64,000 nt of DNA from NCBI GenBank assembly GCA_948146395.1, contig OX411552.1, positions 52,254,399-52,318,398 of the forward strand, given 5' to 3'. Positions 10,606 to 20,731 of the stretch are shown here, in pieces. The notes below the pieces were generated by a model. The model had not been told where the DNA came from. It saw only the letters and a list, made by a program, of their open reading frames with translations, and searched no databases. Made by a program: the position numbers and the translations under genes. Each line of letters opens with the position of its first letter. Positions within the stretch are counted from its first letter, which is position 1. This DNA comes from Fragum whitleyi. Its lineage: Eukaryota; Mollusca; Bivalvia; Cardiida; Cardiidae.

Positions 10606-11113
10606 CTGATAAGGGTTAAGAAATAAGTCCAATTAATAAATTCTGTGTTGCTTAGTCAAAAGAGGAAGTAGACAAAGCTATGTAAATCATATTGTCTTGA
10701 AATCCTTTTGTATCAAATTGCTTACTCCCCTTTCTATGCTATAAAATCCAACATATAAATAAGCTCGGAAATCTGTATATTTATGAGTCTACTTTTGGAT
10801 GAAATGACAGCATTGAAAGATAAGTAACCTCTGTCTATGTGTGTGCATGTGTATGAGTCTGTGTTCATGTCAGAAGCATAACTCCTACATTTATGGAGTA
10901 ATTTTACAATAATGAGGAAAAGTTTTTCTCCTTAATGAGAAGTAGTATCAAAAATGAGTTTACTTACATACTCCAAATTTTAGGAACATGGCTGAAAGGT
11001 CAAACACCTTATTTTTTCTTGTCCAAAGCATAATCTCGTTTATTTATGAATGGATTCCAAAATGACTTGGTCGAAAATATCTGTCAACTGTTGTAGAGGT
11101 GTGGAAATACAAA
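10606..11113. other. Unassigned; weak HelF-like similarity
   Basis: The phrases ATGTCAGAAGCATAACTCCT at 10867 and TGTCCAAAGCATAATCTCG at 11020 echo the HelF body, but too weakly to draw borders. Confidence 0.35.
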
Positions 11114-11983
11114 TACAGTAAAATTTCAGTCGTTCGTACGCCGGTGGTTTGTGGGTATGTGTTGGTTCGTACACATTTTTTGGTCCCGATTTTCTTCTTT
11201 CTTTATCTTTATAAGAAGGCTCCGAGTAATTCGCATGTTGGTGGTTCGTAGTTCGTAGCCCGTGTCAAGTCCAGAGAGTTTCCAAATAACACAAATTAAT
11301 ATGTTTAATCCGTAGGTGTGAATTGTGCAATCAATAGCTGTCCTTGGTGTAACAATAGACATATACCTTGATTTTCACACCTGTTGATTGGTATAAACGA
11401 AGTTAATGTTTTCCATCAATATTTACATGCATTGTTTGATTTGTGATTGTCGGCGGGTTTAATCGAATAAAGGATCAATCAGTGACCTTAATGATTGTAT
11501 TTCATCTGGCTTTCTCATACCGATTATGCATAAATGAATGTGCAAATTTTCGTAGACTTTATTGTCAACATGACTTCCACACTGATTCATCGTAATGCCA
11601 AGATTTCATCGTCCACTGAAAGAGTACTCAAAGTGATTTGATCCAAAGGGAAAACACTCTGATGTAGTTATTATTTGGCATGTAAATAATTGCCGAAATT
11701 ACTTTATTTAGGATTTAAATATGGACTAAACAAAAGATGATCATTGTTCAAGTGAGATTTGTTGCGTCTTAACTCTCTACAAAATGGTCTCGTTAGAACT
11801 TGATTTAAAACATATTCAATAGAACCTTAGAATAAAGCCACAAATATAGGGTACCTTAAGACTATGTCCAATCTGAGCCATCAAAAGACTACCTGCCGCT
11901 TGACATTGGTTGGTTCGTACTATGTTTAGTTCGTATAAATTGTCCCGGTCCCTTGAGATACGAACCACCGAGGCTTTACTGTA
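11114..11983. mobile_element. Non-autonomous pogo/Tigger-like DNA transposon, 866 bp
   Basis: CAGTAAA at 11116 and TTTACTG at 11975-11981 form the tips, each flanked by TA (11114-11115 and 11982-11983). The inner TIR continues as TTCGTACGCCGGTGG on the left and the inverse of GATACGAACCACCGAGG on the right. The motif GGTTCGTA or its inverse is repeated several times near both ends and may be the transposase-binding site. CAG tips with TA duplications are typical of the pogo branch of Tc1/mariner. No transposase is encoded: the minus-strand frame at 11126-11362 is 78 codons and has no DDD/E pattern. It is therefore an internally deleted or MITE-like copy. Confidence 0.75.
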
Positions 11984-12100
11984 TTGAGGTGGCAGGACAG
12001 GGCTTATTTTGAGCCTGAAATCTTTGAACCGCATCTCCTCCTGAACCAATGGGCTGATTTCAATGAAACTTTATCAGAATGTTGCTTCTTTGAATCTTAA
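11984..12100 (+). mobile_element. HelE fragment beside the pogo-like element
   Basis: GAGGTGGCAGGACAGGGCTT, ATTTTGAGCCTGAAATCTTT and CTCCTCCTGAACCAATGGGC are a HelE unit that starts directly at the right TA duplication. The pogo-like element probably inserted in or at the edge of a HelE copy. Confidence 0.6.
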
Positions 12101-12152
12101 TAGGCACTATTTTATTTCAAAGCTATTAAGAACCTACCAGGTGTTCCTCACA

Positions 12153-12154
12153 TA

Positions 12155-12204
<50 letters not shown>
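12153..12204. repeat. (AT)n microsatellite
   Basis: About 26 uninterrupted AT dinucleotides. Confidence 0.95.
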
Positions 12205-12205
<1 letters not shown>

Positions 12206-13226
12206 CATTTGCAAAAGTGTTCCTCTTAAGGCCTCTCTTTTGGTGTTTTAAGGACAAAATATTTCAAGATGTCTACAGCGTTTTATCTCTTTGATATTTT
12301 TCAAAACATATATGTAAAGCTGATAATTCTACTTTAAGCATTATGGTATTTTATTAAAAAATACTAAAGTTAAAAAAAATAATGCATACCATTTTGTACA
12401 GTGAGAGACGACTAAAAAATGGCTTGCTGCAATTGATCTCTTGAAGAAAATATAAATGCTCTATATCATGCAGATAGCGTGTATCTTAATTAGGGATATA
12501 ATCGGAGACCGCATGCAAACCTGATTTACAATTATATGACAGTGTCCTACAATACATGCCAATTAGGAATGATTTAGAAGAAAGATCAATTCCATAATTG
12601 GATATAGAATGTCCTTAATTTATATAGTCAGGTGCAGACAAATGTGCCATATATAGAGATACATATACAGGAGGTATTTGGGATTTCAAATTTGATTATT
12701 TCAACAAAATTTGCACAAAGCCTATTGAGACTATTCAAATGAGTACCCACAACATAGGGTTTCATTGAGCAATAAGGATTTTAAATTGGCAATAACCACT
12801 CCTATCTGTATTTTTGATGATACTTAAGATTTTAAGATTTATTCATATAACCAGAGACTCGCAAATTATAGACAGGTCAAAATTTAAAGGACTTGGTTTG
12901 AAATGTTAGATTTCTTGAACTACCATTTCACATACTTGAAATAGTCAATCAAACTATCATATAGGGATGTTCATCCTATATGTACCAATTCAGTAGAAAG
13001 AACAACCAATATTAAAATGAAGTTCTAAACTTTCACTCCTAAATTATCAAACAAGGAACTTTATATGATGACAACAGACAAAAGCTTACTAAGATCTAAT
13101 TCATAAAATGAAGTTAGTTAAGTTACCTTATATATTTGGTAATACAACAAACCTCAAACATTATCAGGACATTTTTCCCCAGGAGGCAGTAAGCCATGCC
13201 TCTGAAGTTAAAGTAGATTATCATAA
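12205..13226. other. No recognised feature
   Basis: AT-rich, low-complexity-like sequence without shared repeats or credible frames. Confidence 0.45.
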
Positions 13227-13278
13227 CAAAGATCCCCAGTGACACAAGGTTGATTGACAGACAGATTGGGGATCTTTG
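13227..13278. repeat. Perfect 12-bp inverted repeat with 28-nt spacer
   Basis: CAAAGATCCCCA at 13227-13238 is perfectly inverted as TGGGGATCTTTG at 13267-13278. It could be the core of a decayed foldback element or a stem-loop. It lies inside an 83-codon minus-strand frame (13123-13374) that I do not accept as a gene. Confidence 0.65.
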
Positions 13279-14030
13279 GGAGATATAATTATCCTTATTG
13301 AAGCACTTATCTCCCTTATTTCCTAGATTCTGTCTGCACCCTGTGACAATAATGCATGGTGCTGCATCCTGCACTTAAGGCAATTGAAACATTAGGTTTA
13401 GAAAAGAAGGGGTGAAGCAAGGCTAGAATCTTTATTTCTCAAATAAACCCTATTGTAGTTACTCGTTTGAATCATTCCAACAAGACAATTCCAATGAGTA
13501 CCAACAACAAAGGGCTTGTACTATTAATTTTGAAATGCATTGATAAAAAAACCCAAAATACCCCCTCTATCTGTAGCTCTCATGTTACAATTTGCACATA
13601 TTACTTCCAGAAGTTTTAAGACATTGGTGTTAAGATGACTATTAACTGTCTGTGCCAGTAATCCCAAACAGTGTTTCTCAGTGTCCAGACATCTCTAGTT
13701 ATGACAGCTTTATTCCTGCTTTTGAATCAGGAATAAAGATGAAAAAAATATCAAAGATATTTATTGAGATTAGTGGTGCATTATCTTGGTAATATATGCA
13801 TGTGACATATCAGGTTTAAATGTAGCAATTAGCATGCTCAACCAAAGCTGAAAACCCCCTAAAGAATAACAGCAAAAGCAGGGTTCAATGGACACACATT
13901 ATAATCATGTCCCCTCAAATTCCAATAATTAGGAACTGTAGTTTGATACTACAATATGAAAATTGAATGATAATATAACTTTTCTATCATACTTAGTTCA
14001 AAGATGGCAATATCAAAGGTTTTCAATTAA
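13279..14030. other. No recognised feature
   Basis: AT-rich unassigned sequence. Confidence 0.4.
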
Positions 14031-14035
14031 AAATG

Positions 14036-14422
14036 TGACCTTGAAATTATATATTACCTTAATCTTGATTGATGGCTTTGAATTTGCTGTCCACTGACAT
14101 TTTTCTGTCAAAGTCTGTTTCAGGGGCATTTAAGTGTTTTACAAACATTCTTTTTTAAAGCAATAATCAGATGAAATCCGAGGAATAATAATCTTCACAA
14201 TTAACTAAAGAATTAGCTTTTGTTGAAGATTGTATGGTAAAATATGGCTTAAAATATGACCTTGACACTAACCTTTACTAATAATATGACTTCATTATCC
14301 AACATAAGGTCTTGTCATAAGCAATCCTCTTGTGAAATATGTAGGCTATGTTATTTACCATGTCTAAGTAATGTCAATGTTACAGTATTAGATTTGACCT
14401 TGAAAATTGATATTGACCTTGA
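14036..14422 (-). promoter_or_regulatory. Cluster of four TCAAGGTCA (ERR/NR5A-type) motifs
   Basis: TGACCTTGA, the inverse of TCAAGGTCA, occurs at 14036-14044, 14257-14265, 14395-14403 and 14414-14422. The surrounding sequence is partly repetitive (ACCTTGAAA...TTGATTG...GG recurs), so the motifs may be inherited from an old repeat. The motif is an established monomer site for ERR and NR5A receptors. Binding in this genome is inference. Confidence 0.4.
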
Positions 14423-14617
14423 TTGCTGGTCTTAAGTCAATACTCAGAAGGGTCTTGTCAACCATTTCATAGAATTAAATCCCTGTGTTAGAGGCCGAGA
14501 TATTGAGGGGACTATATTAACGCCAAAGGGCTATAACTCTGTCAAAATCAAGGAACCAGAAAAATGAAATAGATCATATCTATATCATTTCCTGATACTG
14601 AGTAAGTTCTTCAGGTA

Positions 14618-14670
14618 GTGAAAGCTGAGATCAGACTGCATCTGTGCAGGCTGATCTCTGTGTATTTTGT
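14618..14670. repeat. Dispersed hairpin repeat (GATCAGACTGC...GCAGGCTGATC)
   Basis: GATCAGACTGCATCTGTGCAG runs into GCTGATC, giving an imperfect stem. A related hairpin, GATCAGACTGCATATG followed by GCGGCTGATC, lies at 15785-15814 with a similar right flank. These are two copies of one dispersed repeat; family unknown. Confidence 0.65.
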
Positions 14671-15473
14671 CTGCGAAAGTGTAAAATATCTTGAACACCA
14701 TGGGAAGTGTTAATTCTCCAAGAAAATAGAATTTGAATGTATTTGAAAGTAATTAAAAATTCAGCAACATCAACACAGCCATCCCTATTTTTAAGTGGCT
14801 GATTAGTAAAAGATATTGTCATCTGGGCACAGGCTATATCTGGACAAGATATGTATTTTACAGACACATAAAACTTGGTCTGTGTGTAATGTCTTATTTC
14901 TTGTCCAGTGATAATACAGAAATCATGGTTGACATGCATACCATGCTGAGGTCGGGGGTTACATTTAGTATGCCAGCAAGATCATTAAATGTTATAGACT
15001 AGTTGGCGATACCACGGAGATGTGTAGCAAACTAGTTGCAGATACCAATTGGAATTTAAACTGACAAAAAAGATGTCTACAATGTATTCAAAATTGGTCG
15101 TAGCTGGGCCAATATCTGGCATGTTGTCCTCAATTCAATAAAGTTTTCCACAAATTGGCAAGTTAAAACTTGATGAAAAAACTCACAGACAGATCTCGCT
15201 GATCTCAGAAATATTCACCATCTCTGTTGAGTGTTGAACATTGTCAATATAGACTTTGAAGATCAATTTTAGAAAAAAAAACTGTGTTGACTCTCTAGCA
15301 GCCACTGATGTATTGTCTGCTCAATCAGAAAATAAGAGTAGCAAGGATACAGTATGGTTAGAATGCTCACTATTATAATTGTTGCATTTCATGAATAAAA
15401 CCAGCCACATTGTTTAAGCAATATCTCTTCCATCAATCATCTTCATGAAATTAACAATTTTAAATCTCATTTT
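14671..15473. other. Unassigned
   Basis: Partly the body of the hairpin repeat at 14.6 kb. The 102-codon minus-strand frame at 14631-14939 covers that repeat and is not accepted as a gene. Confidence 0.4.
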
Positions 15474-15525
15474 AGGTGAGCAAATATAAGGCCACTATCA
15501 TCCTTTTATCTCTTTAGATAATTTG
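15474..15525 (+). mobile_element. Decayed HelA 3' terminus
   Basis: TTTTAGGTGAGCAAATATAA is followed by GGCCACTATCATCC and TTTTATCTC. Order and spacing match the HelA 3' end (AGGTGAGCGATTTA, GGCCACTATGGCC, CTCTTG), but the hairpin has decayed. Confidence 0.4.
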
Positions 15526-15768
15526 TGTTTTATACTGTATTGATTTGGCATTGAGTTTGTTTATCTGCCAAGACATTTCCTACTTGATCACCTTAACTTC
15601 TCAATTAACAAATGGATATTTAACCCTGACATGTTGAACAAAAACCTTTGCAAAGTTACAACGAAATCAAAATGCCAAGAGAACTAGATGCACTTAATGT
15701 GAGTCAGTATTCGTTTTGAAAATATGATTCTTTAAACTCTTCTGGTTTGAAAAGGGAAAAAAAAATGT

Positions 15769-16230
15769 GTGGTAATTGGACTACGATCAGACTGCATATG
15801 TGTGCGGCTGATCTTTTTCCTGCCAAAGCAGGAATATTCTCTGTTCAGAATGACAAGAGTTAATGTGTCTATTTTGTCTGTACTCTCATTGAAAGCAAGA
15901 TACTTAGCAATCTGGAAAAACTTTAATGTGAAAAATAATATACATGTATTACCAAAATATAGGGGAAATAACCCCAGGGAAATAACAAAGATATTGTTAC
16001 AGTCTGACTGGTCAGTCCTGATCAATTTATCATCCTTTCTGTACGCCAAATACACCATGATTAAAGCATTACCACATAACTATATTGATGGTTCAGGGCA
16101 ATGCTGTTATAGGTGCCTATATGTTAATAGACTCTTACAATTGTTTTGCACTGACCTCTATAACTGCTATCCCAGGAACATTTTATTTATTCAAAGTGGT
16201 CGAAAGGAAAATGGTTTGCTTACTTAGAAC
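15769..16230 (+). other. Longest open frame in the window (152 codons), probably repeat-derived
   Basis: The frame 15769-16227 begins inside the hairpin repeat whose sister copy is at 14.62 kb, and it overlaps an open 108-codon frame on the other strand (15732-16058). I see no domain, signal peptide or regular amino-acid pattern. It is recorded only because it is the longest frame; I do not call it a gene. Comparison with mollusc proteins and RNA reads would settle it. Confidence 0.3.
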
Positions 16231-16318
16231 CCTATTTTAAACTAATATCTGCATTGGCTTTATTTGAAAACATACTCATTACATACTAATTTGAATACGG
16301 TATGATTTCTTTAATCTT

Positions 16319-16740
16319 TATTATACACCATCAAAAGATGGGATGTATTATATGATCACCCATGGTATGTATCAAGGTGTCCAGTGTCCAGCGGGTGGGG
16401 GGCATCCACTTCTTTGTCCAGAGCATAACTATGTCCAATTGATTTGAATCTGGCAGTTCTGTACCTCTCATGATTACAGAGTGCAGTGAAAAAGAATTGT
16501 TACTCTACCTAGTTTAATTTTTGAGTTATTTCCCTTTGTTGTTGATCATACATGAACATCCAGAAATGTAACAGGGGTTTCTGTCATTGAATTCCTGATT
16601 GGTTGGAAACTTGGCAGTTAATATTCTTCTCATGTTTATGGAGTGCAGTCCACAAAAACTATAATTCTACCTAGCTTAAAGGTTGAATTAATTCTCTTTG
16701 TTGTTTTTCATACATGGACATCCAGAAGTTTTACAAGACA
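16319..16740 (+). mobile_element. HelF copy with 5' hairpin
   Basis: The 5' tip ATACACCATC-aaaa-GATGGGATGTAT forms a hairpin after a T-rich run. Then come TCCAGTGTCCAGCGGGTGGG and the HelF body (TTTGTCCAGAGCATAACTAT, GAGTGCAGTG, GAGTTATTTCCCTTTGTTG). Two body units of ~170 bp are present. The 3' end was not identified. Confidence 0.6.
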
Positions 16741-17335
16741 ACATCCAGAAGTGTGATCGGCATGTCTTTTGACAATTTACAATCTTTTTTGAGATTTTGA
16801 AATGAGCCTGTGTGTGACATTTCCAATAATTTCAAATATGTGCTAAGCAAAGCCTCTGGCCAGCTAGTGCATCTGCACAGTCTGACCAAAGTCTTTGCAA
16901 TGTGCTTTGCAGAATGATAAAGTCCCAAAGTGTATTTAAACTGATTTTCTAGCTTCTATATTTTTTGAATGTCCAGGCTGCTAAAAGTTTTGGCTTTGCG
17001 CACATTTTAAAATGTTGGAAATCTCACGCACAGGCTCAAATATAATTCACAGAATGTACTTGACAGTTCTGATACAACAAGATTCAGTATCATTCTAGAT
17101 CTACCTTGGTAATTTACTATAAATTAGATGTAATTAGGATTATTCCTTACAGTTTCTTTATCACAGATGATCATAAATACAACATTAATTATGAAAGAGA
17201 ATAAATTTTATTTGATGTAAATCTGCAGTACTAAGATGTTAAGATTATCTTTCTTATCTATTAACCTCCATGGAATGTGCATGGTAAATAGTTCCACAGT
17301 CTTTCAGTATTAGTTTTACAGTGTTGCTATCCATT
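16741..17335. other. No recognised feature
   Basis: Unassigned AT-rich sequence. The 65-codon minus-strand frame at 16731-16928 is unsupported. Confidence 0.35.
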
Positions 17336-17710
17336 TTAATACGCCCATAGAAAAGTGGTACATGTGATCATGTGTGGCATCCAGGCTCTGGTGGTCAGAC
17401 TGCGTCCACTCCTTTGTCCAGTGCATAACTCTGTCACCTGTAGTGAAAAAGACTAGCACTAGGGGCCCAGTCTTCTGTGGCCCCTAGATTTACAGCTTGA
17501 CCCCCAAACCTTTTGAGAAAGTGCCTATACTCTTAATATCAATTATTGAATTTTGGAGGTCTCAGGGCCTCCAAGTTAGAATTCTTAGTCCTTTTCCCTG
17601 ACCTTCAGCCTGATTGGCTTGAAACTTGACAGTTATATTCCTCGTATGATTGCAGAATGCACTGTGCACAATAACTGAAACTCTACCTATTTTTGTACCT
17701 AATTATACAG
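17336..17710 (+). mobile_element. HelF copy, second hairpin-led fragment
   Basis: AATACGCCCATAGAAAAGTGG is a worn version of the HelF 5' hairpin. It is followed by GTGTGGCATCCAGGCTCTGG, CCTTTGTCCAGTGCATAACT and a body unit with GCACTGTGCACAATAACTG. It ends where a HelD-like tip begins. Confidence 0.55.
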
Positions 17711-17713
17711 ATT

Positions 17714-18110
17714 CATTATATCTCCCACCTATAAAGAAGAGGGTCGTATACTGGTTTTGCCATGACCATTTGTCCATTCGTCTGTTGTAAATAGACACAA
17801 TTTTGTTCGGATGTTTTCTCAGAGACTGTTATAGGTACAGCTTTGAAATTTTCTCAAAATGTGTATATGTATATGAAGTTGTGCACCTGTAATTATGAAG
17901 CCCCTACTCTTGTTGTTTGCTGAATGGTCTCCCCCAAACATATAATTTTCACTAAATTATTGTTGTCCAAAGTATTTTTCCTACACTCCCACAATTTATA
18001 CATAATGTGTAACTGCTTATGAAGTTTTGCACCTGCAATTTTGGAGCCCCTACTCTCAATCACTATGATTTGTTGCTGAATTATCTCCCTTGAATTTGTA
18101 ATTTTCACAT
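17714..18110 (+). mobile_element. HelD-like 5' end and body
   Basis: TTATATCTCCCACCTATAAAG followed by AAGAGGGTCGTATACTGG is a degraded form of the HelD tip at 60.13 kb (TATATCCCCCACC...GGGGGTATA). A TTTGTCCATTCGTCTGTTG stretch follows, then two ~120-bp units with TGAAGTT.TGCACCTG.AATT and GAGCCCCTACTCT. No 3' end was found. Confidence 0.55.
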
Positions 18111-18367
18111 ATTTTTTTTTTTATCTGGAGCTTTTCTCCTTAAGTTGTACATTTACTTAAGAGAAATGTAGCTGCTAATGTAAACTTGTGCTTCTAAAGT
18201 TTAAAGGACCCTACTTAAATTACTTGCTGAATAATTTCCCCTTGAACTTGTACATTGTGAAATTTTCTTATTATTTTGAGCATTTTTTCCTACATTATTT
18301 CTGCTACTCCTTTGATATATAGAAAATTTAATTTTTTGTGTAAACTAGTTTATTTTTCATAACCCTA
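18111..18367. other. Probable decayed continuation of the HelD-like body
   Basis: Phrases such as TTATCTGGAGCTTTTCTCC and ATTTCCCCTTGAACTTGTAC echo the units upstream, but borders cannot be set. Confidence 0.35.
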
Positions 18368-18690
18368 ATTATGTCCCTCTCTGAAGAAGAGGGGGTATAT
18401 ATTGCTTTGCACTTCCTTGTTGTTCAGTCGGTCTTTCAGTTGGTTAGTCAGTCAGTCCTCGAAGAGGGGGTATATTGGGTGGTTGATCACATGAAGGAAA
18501 ATTGCAGTGCATAAGAACCATAACTCTACCTTGCTTATAGTTTGAGTAATTGCTCTTTATTGATTTTCATTCTTGAAGTTTGTCCAGAGCATATCTCAGA
18601 AAGTATAATAGCTATGGCAATGAACCTTCATCCCTTTAAAGATCACATCAAGGGGAAGCGCAGTGCATAAGAACTGTTATTCTACCATTC
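18368..18690 (+). mobile_element. HelD-like tip fused to HelF-like body
   Basis: ATTATGTCCCTCTCTGAAGA followed by AGAGGGGGTATATATTGC is a HelD-style hairpin. A GTCGGTCTTTCAGTTGGTTA stretch, a second partial GAAGAGGGGGTATATTGGG and a HelF body (GTCCAGAGCATATCTC, TTGCAGTGCATAAGAACC) follow. Confidence 0.55.
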
Positions 18691-18699
18691 TTCAGCAGA

Positions 18700-19120
18700 A
18701 ATTATGTAGAAAAAATGCTCAAAGTATGCCCTTTCTGAAAACTGTTCAAGAAATTTTGATTGGCCCATAAATATGGGCCTTGCAGAGTGGGGCTTATTTT
18801 GAGCCCAAAATCTTTGAACGATATCTCCTCCTGAACCACTGAGCCGATTTCAATGAATCTTTATCAGAATGTTCCTTGGGTGACGCTTTTCAAAAATTGT
18901 TCACCAAATTTTGATTGGTCCATGAATTTGAGCGTGGCAGGGATGGTCTTATTTTGAGTCTCCTCAGTAATGAATCGGTGGGCAGCGTCTATTCTCACTT
19001 AGATATTTTGAAATAATTAGGCAAATGTGAATGAAACTTTGCCAGAAAGTTACTTTGATGAGTTCCACTGAACCAATAAATTTCAAGTGAGCGATTTATG
19101 GCCATACTGGCCCTCTTGTC
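18700..19120 (+). mobile_element. HelE body with HelA-type 3' terminus
   Basis: HelE units (ATAAATATGGGCCTTGCAG, AATCTTTGAACGATATCTC, TTTCAATGAATCTTTATC) run to AATTTCAAGTGAGCGATTTA, then the hairpin GGCCA-tac-TGGCC and CCTCTTGT at 19118. The terminus is of HelA type, unlike the GTGGAGC end on other HelE copies. The next HelA begins at the very next bases. Confidence 0.7.
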
Positions 19121-20062
19121 AGCTCACCTGAGCACGAAGTACTCAAGGGAGCTATTGTGATCTATCAATGTCTGGCATCCGTCTGTCCATCACGGCGTCA
19201 ACAATTTCTTTAAACAACATCTCCTCCTTATTATAAAACTTCTGAGTCAAAATCAACCAAACTTGGCAGAAATATTCCTTGGGTGGTCCCTTGTAAAAAT
19301 TGTAAAAATGGAAAGGATCTGTGCCATATCACGGGAAAAGGGCCTAAATGACAATTTTCTTGTTTACACTCTAGAAGCCACAAATATGATCCAATTGTCA
19401 TGAAACTTTGTCAGATTGTTTGTTAGGTCATGAGGATAATCTCTATTGAAAATGGGAAGGATCCGTGCCATATCACAGGAAAAGGGGCCATAATGACAAT
19501 TTTCTTGTTTACACTCTAGAAGACACAAATATGGTCCAACCTTCATGAAACTTGGTCAAAATGTTTTCCTGGTCTCAAGGATGAACTCTATTGAAAATGG
19601 AAAGGATCCATGCCATATCACAGGAAAAGGGGCCTTAATGACAATTTTTTTGTTTACACTCTAAAAGCCACAAAATATGGTCGTATCATCATGAATCTTG
19701 GTCAGAATGTTTGTTAGGTCATGGGGATGAACTATTTTGAAAATGGGAAGGATCCATGCCATATTACGGGAAAAGGGGCCTTAATGACAATTTTCTTGTA
19801 AGAGCTCCAGACGCCACAAATATGGTCCAATCTTCATGAAACTTGGTCAAAATGTTTTCCTGGTCACAAGAATGAACTTTGTTGAAAATGGGAAGGATTC
19901 ATTCCATATCACTGGAAAAGGAGTCTTAATGATAATTTACTTAAAACAACTCTAATGGCCACAAATATGGCCCAAACTTTGTGAAACTTAGTTTTATGTA
20001 GAAATTATCCTCATTATGACAGTTGCCTTTCAATTGATGTGATGTTCCAGTGATCAAACTGG
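19121..20062 (+). mobile_element. HelA copy 2 (body ii), 3' end decayed
   Basis: AGCTCACCTGAGCACGAAG starts right behind the preceding CTCTTGT. GTCTGGCATCCGTCTGTCCA follows, then ~143-bp units with CCACAAATATGGTCCAATCT, TCATGAAACTTGGTC, AAAATGGGAAGGATCCATGC and AAAAGGGGCCTTAATGACAA. The body closes with GATGTGATGTTCCAGTGATC, aligned to the last segment of the copy at 39.5-40.4 kb. The 3' inverted repeat and hairpin are gone. Confidence 0.8.
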
Positions 20063-20386
20063 AAACAGACCTTGTAGGACAAAGCCCTGGTTAGGGTTGT
20101 TAGTCCCCTTTGTGACAGTTGTTTGTATTATTTTGACCTTCAATATGGTGAATCCAACAGGTTTTAACTTATAAGAAATGAATATAGAAACACAACCAAA
20201 CAACAACAATGTTTGCTGAGTGGGAGGGGGAAGGCAAAAATTGCATTTTGGAGGTCACTTTACAATCCCTGTCTTTCTGTTTGTTTTAAGTGGTTATTCG
20301 TGGTACACTAAATGATAAATTGCCCCTCCTCTTTCAGTGTGCATGTTTACATGAATTATAAAATAGAAAAAGCACACACAGAATAA
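20063..20386. other. No recognised feature
   Basis: Unassigned, without shared repeats. Confidence 0.35.
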
Positions 20387-20387
20387 A

Positions 20388-20570
20388 GAATCAAAGTGCT
20401 GTCAGCACTGTAAATCGTACATCATTGAGAGGCTGGGATAGTGCAATAGTTGCCAATCAAAAGGGCTCAAATTTGGACAATAAAAGTTGGTAAAATCTTT
20501 AAATTTGTGAGTTTTTTGTCTTAACACTCCATCTTTTCGAGGACATCGCCAGCTCATCCAACCTCGTGGG
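20388..20570. repeat. Second copy of the 9.4-kb dispersed repeat
   Basis: AATCAAAGTGCTGTCAGCAC, GGCTGGGATAGTGCAATA, AAAGGGCTCAAATTTGGACA and CATCGCCAGCTCATCCAAC match 9375-9545. It has a 25-bp segment at 20412 that the first copy lacks. The tRNA-like head seen beside the first copy is absent, so the two share only this body. Confidence 0.75.
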
Positions 20571-20731
20571 TCCGATTTTGAAAGTTTGCTGATTCGATAG
20601 CCCTCTGCTAGTCTAAATTATTTCTTAGCAGATTTTTACGTTGTTATAATGAGCACGCGCCAAGCTAAAAGCTTGTCTGTTAATATTATTCCTCTCTCTA
20701 TAGAGTTTAAAAGCATGTTTAGCAACAAACA

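Noticed and set aside
12153..12204. (AT)n run as a cruciform or regulatory site
   Set aside because: An ordinary microsatellite; nothing nearby gives it a role.
15732..16227. 152- and 108-codon frames on opposite strands
   Set aside because: They overlap each other, begin in a dispersed hairpin repeat and show no domain. The lower stop frequency is within chance for 64 kb.
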